From assembly GCA_040882465.1 (NCBI GenBank), contig JBBEBG010000027.1, forward strand, positions 33,491-97,490: a stretch of DNA of 64,000 nt. The letters run 5' to 3'. The position numbers and the translations under genes are program-made. How positions within the stretch are numbered: the first letter of the stretch is position 1; every line of letters begins with the position of its first letter. The notes under the pieces were generated by a model. The model saw only the letters and a list, made by a program, of their open reading frames with translations, was not told where the DNA came from and made no database searches. Positions 58,971 through 64,000 of this stretch are shown piece after piece. Source of the stretch: Gemmatimonadota bacterium (GTDB lineage: Bacteria > Gemmatimonadota > Gemmatimonadetes > Longimicrobiales > Gaopeijiaceae).

Positions 58971-60509
58971 TCAGGCCATGACGAACCGGTCACGCCCTTG
59001 CACCTTCGCGCGGTAAAGCGCCTCATCGGCGGCGCGCAACAGATCCGCCCCGGACTCATAGCCGGGGTACACCGCTCCCCCGATGGATACCGTGATGGGT
59101 CCCAGGGTCCGTCCCGCGTGCCGCAGATCCAATTGCTTGAGGTCGCGGATCATTAGTTCCGCTCGCGTGGCTACCGCAGCCGAGTCCGCACCGCAGAGAA
59201 CGATCGCGAACTCCTCGCCCCCGTACCGGCAAGCCACGTCCTGGCCGCGAGTGTGCTCCGCGAGAAAGGTCCCAAACGCGCGGAGCGCGGCGTCGCCGCC
59301 TTCGTGCCCAAAGGTGTCGTTGAACCCTTTGAAGCGATCGATGTCGATCATCAGGACCGCCAACTGATCGTTGTGACGGATGGCGCGCCGAATCTCTCTG
59401 TCCAGGGATTCCTCCAGATACCGCCGATTGAAGAGGCCCGTCAACGGGTCGCGAATGGACTGCGCTCGAAGCGCCTCCCGAAGCCGAACATTGGCCAGCG
59501 CGAGCGACATGCGCTCACCGAGGGCGGTGGCTTTCCTGCACAGGGCTTTGCCATGCTCGTCCGGCTCGACTCCCTGCGGGACGGGCGGACTCTCCACGTA
59601 TAGGATCCCGATCGTTTCGCCCTGCGCCGCCAGAGGAATGCAGAGGTACCCATAGGGCGGATCGCTCGCGACGTGGGGGCAACGCGTCGGCGAACGGAGA
59701 TCCTTGATACAGTTGGCCTTGCCGCGCCGTAGTCCCCAGCAGTCATGGGGCTCGAAAGTCCTTCTCGTGGCGAGCTCTCCACCCCACTCGGAAACGATCT
59801 CCACCAGATTACGCGAGGGCTGAGTGAGGCCGAGGGCCCCTTTTTCCGCGCCGAGCAGGGTCGGCATCGAGCCCGCCACGACTCCATAGACCTCATCCAT
59901 GGTCTGGCAGGCCTGGAGAAGATCCAGGAACTCCGCAAGCGCCTCCTGTTCCCTGGCATGTTCCCTCGATGCGCGCAGGGCGCGATCCAACTGGGCGGTG
60001 GCCTCCCGAAGCGCACGCTCCTTCTCGACCCAGGCCGTGACATCATCCGCGATCCCCACGACGCGGACGCACCGGCCCGCGTCGTCTCGAACCGGGAAGC
60101 TGCGGGCGTGAATCCATCGAATGCTCCCGTCGGGCCTCACGATGCGGTATTCCATCTCCGTCGGGAGTCCGTCTATGCTATTCGCAAGAATTCCAGCCAC
60201 GCGCTCGCGGTCCTCGTCATGCACCGAGTCCAGCCAGGCCGAAGGCCGTTCATACAGCCCGCTTCCCGGCCTCCCCCAAACCTCGTCGTACGCGGGACTG
60301 ATGTACTCCATCGCCCCGGTTTCCGCGCTGTGGATGAAGAAGACTTCGCGAATGTTTTCGGCGAGTTGGCGAAACCGGTCCCCATCCATCGAGAGATTCG
60401 CTTCGGCGCGCCGCCGGGATTCGACGGCCGACGCGGCCTGCGGAACGGCAGCCTTTCCGCCTTCTTTGCCGGGCATCGCGGGGGCTTGTCCAGATCTCAC
60501 ATTTGGCAT
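58971..60509 (-). CDS. PAS-GAF-GGDEF diguanylate cyclase
   Basis: 512 residues from ATG 60509, 11 bases after the previous gene's stop; the frame is open upstream. Domains in order: PAS with PAC (FRQLAENIREVFFIHSAETGAMEYISPAYDEVWG ... EYRIVRPDGSIRWIHARSFPV), a coiled coil, GAF (residues about 200-350) with a Cys/His-containing stretch DCWGLRRGKANC..RCPHV, and GGDEF. The active site reads CRYGGEEFAIVLCG, and an inhibitory I-site RGQD lies five residues before GGEEF, so it is an active, product-inhibited c-di-GMP synthase. Cytosolic. Confidence 0.9.
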   Translation of the reverse strand: MPNVRSGQAPAMPGKEGGKAAVPQAASAVESRRRAEANLSMDGDRFRQLAENIREVFFIHSAETGAMEYISPAYDEVWGRPGSGLYERPSAWLDSVHDEDRERVAGILANSIDGLPTEMEYRIVRPDGSIRWIHARSFPVRDDAGRCVRVVGIADDVTAWVEKERALREATAQLDRALRASREHAREQEALAEFLDLLQACQTMDEVYGVVAGSMPTLLGAEKGALGLTQPSRNLVEIVSEWGGELATRRTFEPHDCWGLRRGKANCIKDLRSPTRCPHVASDPPYGYLCIPLAAQGETIGILYVESPPVPQGVEPDEHGKALCRKATALGERMSLALANVRLREALRAQSIRDPLTGLFNRRYLEESLDREIRRAIRHNDQLAVLMIDIDRFKGFNDTFGHEGGDAALRAFGTFLAEHTRGQDVACRYGGEEFAIVLCGADSAAVATRAELMIRDLKQLDLRHAGRTLGPITVSIGGAVYPGYESGADLLRAADEALYRAKVQGRDRFVMA

Positions 60510-60520
60510 CGTAGAGTCCC

Positions 60521-62926
60521 TCACGCGGCCGAGACGGCGACAAGCGTCGGTCGTGCAGGTTCCTGCCGCGCGAGGTATGACGCGATCTCCGAAGCGGCCA
60601 TCGGCCTGGCGAGCAAGAAGCCCTGCAGCTCGTCGCATCCGAAGTCCTCGAGGAGGTCCGCCTGTTGCATCGTCTCCACACCTTCGGCCACGACCTTCAT
60701 CCGGAGGCTCTTGCCGAGTGCCAGGATGGCCCGCACGATCGCGGCGTTCTGGTCATTCTGCGCGAGGTCGGCCACAAAAGACTGATCGATCTTGATCTTG
60801 TCGAAGGGAAATGACTGGAGGTAGCTGAGCGAGGAATACCCCGTTCCAAAATCGTCCATGGAGATTCGCATCCCAAGTCCTTTCAGCTCCCGGAGCGTGC
60901 GCACGGCCGCTTGACGATTCTCCACGAGAAGCGTCTCAGTGACCTCGAGCTCGACCCGGTGGCCCGGAACACCGTACTCTTCCAGCGCCTGGCGAACGAC
61001 CGCCACGAGCCCCCGCTGCCTGAATTGAACCGCCGAGAGGTTGATCGCCACGCGTAGCGATTCGGGCCAGGACGCCGCGGCCCTGATGGCTTCCCTCACC
61101 ACGAATTCCCCGATCGGAACGATGAGCCCCGTCTCTTCCGCGATCGGCACGAACTCGGCCGGGGTGACGAGTCCCAACTCCGGATCCCTCCAACGCACCA
61201 GTGCCTCGAAAGCCACGGCCTTCCGCCCCCGGCTCTCGACGATAGGCTGGTATTCGAGGAAAAACCTGCCCTCCGAAAGGGCCCGACCCAGCCCGCTCTC
61301 CAGAATCCGACGCCCCACCAGCGCCGCATCCATGTCGGCCTCGAAGAAGCGGAGCGTCGCCTTCCCGTCCGCTTTGGCCCGGTGCATCGCCGTGAGGGCA
61401 TTTCGCAATAGCCCGTCCATCCGGTGGCCATCCTCGGGGAAAAACGCGGCGCCGATGGACCCGCTCGCCGCGACATCCCCACCCGGGAGGCGTACAGGAT
61501 CTCGCAACGCGTCCAGGAGCCGGCCCGCCAGCGCGAGCGTCTCGGTCACGCTGGTCACACGCGTCTGCAGGATCGCGAACTCGTCCCCACCCATTCGCGC
61601 GCAGAAGTCCCCGTCACGCAGGGTGGCTCGGATGCGCTCCCCCGTCGCGCGAAGAAGGGCATCGCCGGCACTGTGACCATGGATGTCATTTATGGCTTTG
61701 AAGTTATCCATTCCAACCGTCAGGAAGGCAACGCGGTCTCCGGTGCGGTAAACCTCGGAGATCGCCTTTTCCGCCATCTCGAGGAAAAAGCGGCGATTGG
61801 GCAGGTCCGTCAGGGGATCGTGGAGGGCAAGGTGAACGATGCGGGCCTCGGATTCCTTACGGGAGGTGAGGTCACGAATCGCGAGCAATTCGGCTTCCGC
61901 ACCGTCGCTCGCGAGAATGCGCCGCCGCGAGACTTCCGCCGGAAACGAGGTCCCTTCGGACCCGCGAAGCTCAACCTCCAGGGTCTCGTCCCCCGCGCCC
62001 GCGAGGAATCGGTCCGCCCCGGCCTGGTCGGTCTCCTCGAACCACCCGCGAACGGATGCTCCCGCGAGCGTGTCGCTCGGACCGAACAGGTGTCGTGCGG
62101 CTGCGTTCGCGTCCAGGATGGTTCCCGCTCGGTGGACCACCAACCCCTCGAAGGCGCCGTCCGCGAGGGTCCGGAAGCGATCGGCTTCGGTTGCGCGCCG
62201 ATGCGAGAACTTCTTGTCGAGGATCGCCCCGGCAAGCCCGAAAGCAAGGATCAGCAGCGATACGACGGCGACGGCGATGGCCAGTCCGGCTCGGGAAATC
62301 CCGTTCGTCGCGCCACCGAGGGCGACTCCGTGAACGACATTAGCCGCGCCCATGGCGGTGAAATGAAGTGAAAGGATCATCCCAACCATGAGGAGGATGC
62401 CGACGGACTTCGCGCCTCCCGGGTGCCGTCCAAACATGCCCCCGAGCGCCAGGGAGCCCAGACCGAGGCTGACCGCGACGGAAACCACGGCCAAAGCCGG
62501 CTGATACGAAAGGATCCCCGGAAGTCGCACCGCGGCCATCCCGACGTAGTGCAGAACGACCACGCCGGCACCGAGTATCGCGCCGCCCAATAGACCCGCG
62601 CTCCGCCCCCCCTGCCCGTGAATCGCTACGCCGAAACCGATTCCGATCAGTACGGTGCCCGCCACGAACGAGAGGGTTGTAAGCCCCAACTCGTAGGTCA
62701 TCGGCACGTTCGTCAGATACGCCAGCATGGCCACGAAGTGGGTGGACCACACCGTCGCACCCGCGCAGAAGGCCACGAATACGAGCCGGAGCGCCTTTCG
62801 ACGCCCGCCCCTGACCCGCACCGACAGATTCATGGTGGCGATCGCACCCACGACACAGATCGCGCCGGCCAACAGCACGAGCCCCAGATCGTGATCCATC
62901 ATGAGCCGTTCGATGACCTGTGCCAT
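60521..62926 (-). CDS. MHYT-PAS-GGDEF-EAL membrane protein (c-di-GMP turnover)
   Basis: 801 residues. The N-terminal MHYT sensor has seven TM helices with the metal-type motifs STHFVAML, VLHYVGMA and SLHFTAMG, which may sense copper, oxygen, CO or NO. A PAS-like domain follows (about 260-370), then GGDEF (ARMGGDEFAIL, with I-site RDGD five residues earlier) and EAL (FEALVRWRDPELGLVTPAEFVPIAEETG, MDDFGTGYSSLSYL). Both catalytic signatures are intact, so it may make or degrade c-di-GMP depending on signal. Confidence 0.93.
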   Translation of the reverse strand: MAQVIERLMMDHDLGLVLLAGAICVVGAIATMNLSVRVRGGRRKALRLVFVAFCAGATVWSTHFVAMLAYLTNVPMTYELGLTTLSFVAGTVLIGIGFGVAIHGQGGRSAGLLGGAILGAGVVVLHYVGMAAVRLPGILSYQPALAVVSVAVSLGLGSLALGGMFGRHPGGAKSVGILLMVGMILSLHFTAMGAANVVHGVALGGATNGISRAGLAIAVAVVSLLILAFGLAGAILDKKFSHRRATEADRFRTLADGAFEGLVVHRAGTILDANAAARHLFGPSDTLAGASVRGWFEETDQAGADRFLAGAGDETLEVELRGSEGTSFPAEVSRRRILASDGAEAELLAIRDLTSRKESEARIVHLALHDPLTDLPNRRFFLEMAEKAISEVYRTGDRVAFLTVGMDNFKAINDIHGHSAGDALLRATGERIRATLRDGDFCARMGGDEFAILQTRVTSVTETLALAGRLLDALRDPVRLPGGDVAASGSIGAAFFPEDGHRMDGLLRNALTAMHRAKADGKATLRFFEADMDAALVGRRILESGLGRALSEGRFFLEYQPIVESRGRKAVAFEALVRWRDPELGLVTPAEFVPIAEETGLIVPIGEFVVREAIRAAASWPESLRVAINLSAVQFRQRGLVAVVRQALEEYGVPGHRVELEVTETLLVENRQAAVRTLRELKGLGMRISMDDFGTGYSSLSYLQSFPFDKIKIDQSFVADLAQNDQNAAIVRAILALGKSLRMKVVAEGVETMQQADLLEDFGCDELQGFLLARPMAASEIASYLARQEPARPTLVAVSAA

Positions 62927-62969
62927 AGTTCACATCCTCTATCCATCAGGAGACTCGGCGCGCCGCGCC

Positions 62970-64000
62970 CTAAGCCGGGACCGGGAATCCGACGTGACGG
63001 TTCAACGCCTCCGCCAAGACTTCCCGATCCAACGGCTTCTGGAGAATTTCGGCGGCCCCGCCGAGCTCCGAAGAAAGGTCATTTGCGACGATGCTGATCA
63101 CGAACACGGGAACGTCGCGGAGCTCAGGATCTCGCTTTAGAGCAAGGAGCGTCGCCATCCCGCTCACGTCACCGAGCAGAAGGTCGAGCGTGATGATGGA
63201 AGGCCGCGCGCTTCTCGCGAGCTCGAGGGCGCGTGCGCCCGAAGACGTCGGCAGCGTCCGGTATCCGAGCTCCGTCAGCATGTTCACGACGAGAAAGCGG
63301 GCATCTTCCTCGTCGTCCACGACGAGGACCAGGGGCGCGTCTCCATAAGAATCCAGTGGTGCCGGCGCTGCGGGCCTGGTCAACCGCGCCGGGTCGGGGG
63401 TTGTTTTCGGGGCCGTGACGCTTGCCCCCAATAGCCCCGATTCGAACACGACGGCGAAGGTGGAGCCTTTCCCGACTTCGCTTTCGACTTCGATGCGATA
63501 GCCCATCTCGGCGCACAGCGCCTTCGTGATCGTGAGTCCGAGCCCGGTTCCGCCATGGCGTCGGTTCGTTCCCGAGTCCACCTGTTCGAAGGCTTCGAAG
63601 ACCGCTGCCAGGCGGTCGGGAGGAACTCCGATGCCACTGTCCTCGATCTCGAGTCGCGTCGGCTTTCCCGACTCCGGATCGGTTCGCAGGGTCACGGTGA
63701 CCTGTCCTTTCTCCGTGAACTTGAGCGCGTTCCCAACGAGGTTGATCAGGATCTGCTTGAGCTTCAGCAGGTCCGTGACGAGGTGGACGGGTACCTGTGG
63801 GCCCTTGAAAGACAGCCGAATCGGACGATCCCCCAACTGACCCTCGAATCCGGTTAGCGTGTCGCGCACGACATTCTCGAGATTCACCTCCGAGAGGTCC
63901 ACCTCCATTCGTCCGGCCTCTATGCGCGCGAGATCGAGGATGCCGTTGATCACCTCGAGGAGGTGCTTCCCACTTCCCCGAATCCGGTCCAGGTAAAAGA
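62970..64000 (-). CDS. Hybrid histidine kinase with C-terminal receiver domain (N-terminus off the window)
   Basis: The frame is open to the right edge and 327+ residues are visible; codons beyond the GTG at 63953 still read as HisKA sequence (FYLDRIRGSGKHLLEVINGILDLARIEAG). The phospho-accepting His lies outside. The ATPase domain shows LKQILINLVGNALKFTEKGQVTV (N box), IEDSGIGVPPDRLAAVFEAFEQVD (G1) and GGTGLGLTITKAL (G2). The receiver domain has the acidic pair in VLVVDDEEDARFL, the phospho-acceptor Asp in IITLDLLLG and Lys in LQKPLD. It is the first gene of the signalling operon. Confidence 0.93.
   Translation of the reverse strand, partial: FYLDRIRGSGKHLLEVINGILDLARIEAGRMEVDLSEVNLENVVRDTLTGFEGQLGDRPIRLSFKGPQVPVHLVTDLLKLKQILINLVGNALKFTEKGQVTVTLRTDPESGKPTRLEIEDSGIGVPPDRLAAVFEAFEQVDSGTNRRHGGTGLGLTITKALCAEMGYRIEVESEVGKGSTFAVVFESGLLGASVTAPKTTPDPARLTRPAAPAPLDSYGDAPLVLVVDDEEDARFLVVNMLTELGYRTLPTSSGARALELARSARPSIITLDLLLGDVSGMATLLALKRDPELRDVPVFVISIVANDLSSELGGAAEILQKPLDREVLAEALNRHVGFPVPA

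Noticed and set aside
1..64000. CRISPR array, prophage, transposon or integrase
   Set aside because: No regularly spaced repeats, Cas, transposase, integrase or phage structural genes are visible. The only repeats are the short ones listed.

Overview
The window is a 64 kb piece of a GC-rich bacterial chromosome from a diderm. Outer-membrane barrel proteins, a lipoprotein-type aminopeptidase, Tat-exported cofactor enzymes, an ADOP-type (MacB/FtsX) permease next to an ECF sigma/anti-sigma/DUF4097 set, a DUF5916 barrel protein and LVIVD/NHL-propeller proteins are the mix typical of Gemmatimonadota. That assignment is my inference from gene content; no rRNA is present to prove it. Acidobacteriota or a related phylum is the main alternative. 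Apart from the GTTTCAGCTGAAAC pair and one 30-bp repeat around a toxin-antitoxin cassette I see no transposase, integrase, phage genes or CRISPR array, and no gene-free stretch above about 300 bases.

Layout. 1-9.6 kb: a truncated D-aminoacylase-type amidohydrolase, tRNA-Arg(TCG), two VapBC-type toxin-antitoxin pairs, a LOG-family protein, a lipoprotein aminopeptidase, DUF1761 and DUF188 proteins, a DUF5916 gene broken by an in-frame TAG, then a GlcG-like and an SRPBCC exported protein. 9.6-14.5 kb: an ADOP permease divergent from an ECF sigma factor, its zinc-finger anti-sigma factor and a DUF4097 protein. 14.5-19.1 kb: leuS and transketolase. 19.3-26.8 kb: a ten-gene Mrp/Mbh-like cation/proton antiporter operon (E, F, G, MbhD-MbhE-like, B, C, three NuoL/M/N-type D subunits and one small membrane protein) behind a good sigma70-type promoter. 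26.8-31.7 kb: Nudix hydrolase, a lipoprotein, a His/Asp-rich exported protein, a beta-propeller protein and a degenerate NRAMP-family transporter. 31.9-39.3 kb: an XRE regulator followed by a six-gene Hyf-like complex whose large subunit lacks all four [NiFe] cysteines, i.e. an energy-converting-hydrogenase-related (Ehr-type) complex. 39.6-48.7 kb: RsmD-like methyltransferase, DUF4159 protein, MgtA-like P-type ATPase, an MprF-like flippase without synthase domain, a small membrane protein and phosphoenolpyruvate carboxylase. 48.8-59 kb: a Tat-exported molybdopterin oxidoreductase, a LVIVD-repeat protein, a sirtuin, a multicopper oxidase, a DUF1295 membrane protein, a fused fatty-acid kinase (FakA-FakB type) and a bactofilin-like/barrel outer-membrane protein. 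59-64 kb: a c-di-GMP/two-component operon on the minus strand (hybrid histidine kinase, MHYT-GGDEF-EAL, PAS-GAF-GGDEF).

How it fits together. The centre of the window (19-45 kb) is dominated by ion movement: a multi-subunit cation/proton antiporter, a second complex I-related membrane complex, a NRAMP relative and a Mg-type P-ATPase. The Ehr-type complex keeps the NuoB-like [4Fe-4S] cysteines and the proton-channel subunits but cannot bind nickel-iron, so its redox partner is unknown; it is the strongest candidate here for poorly described biology. A second thread is promoter architecture: several operon-leading genes have a TAnnnT box 6-7 bases before the start codon and no Shine-Dalgarno, which suggests leaderless transcripts are common in this organism.
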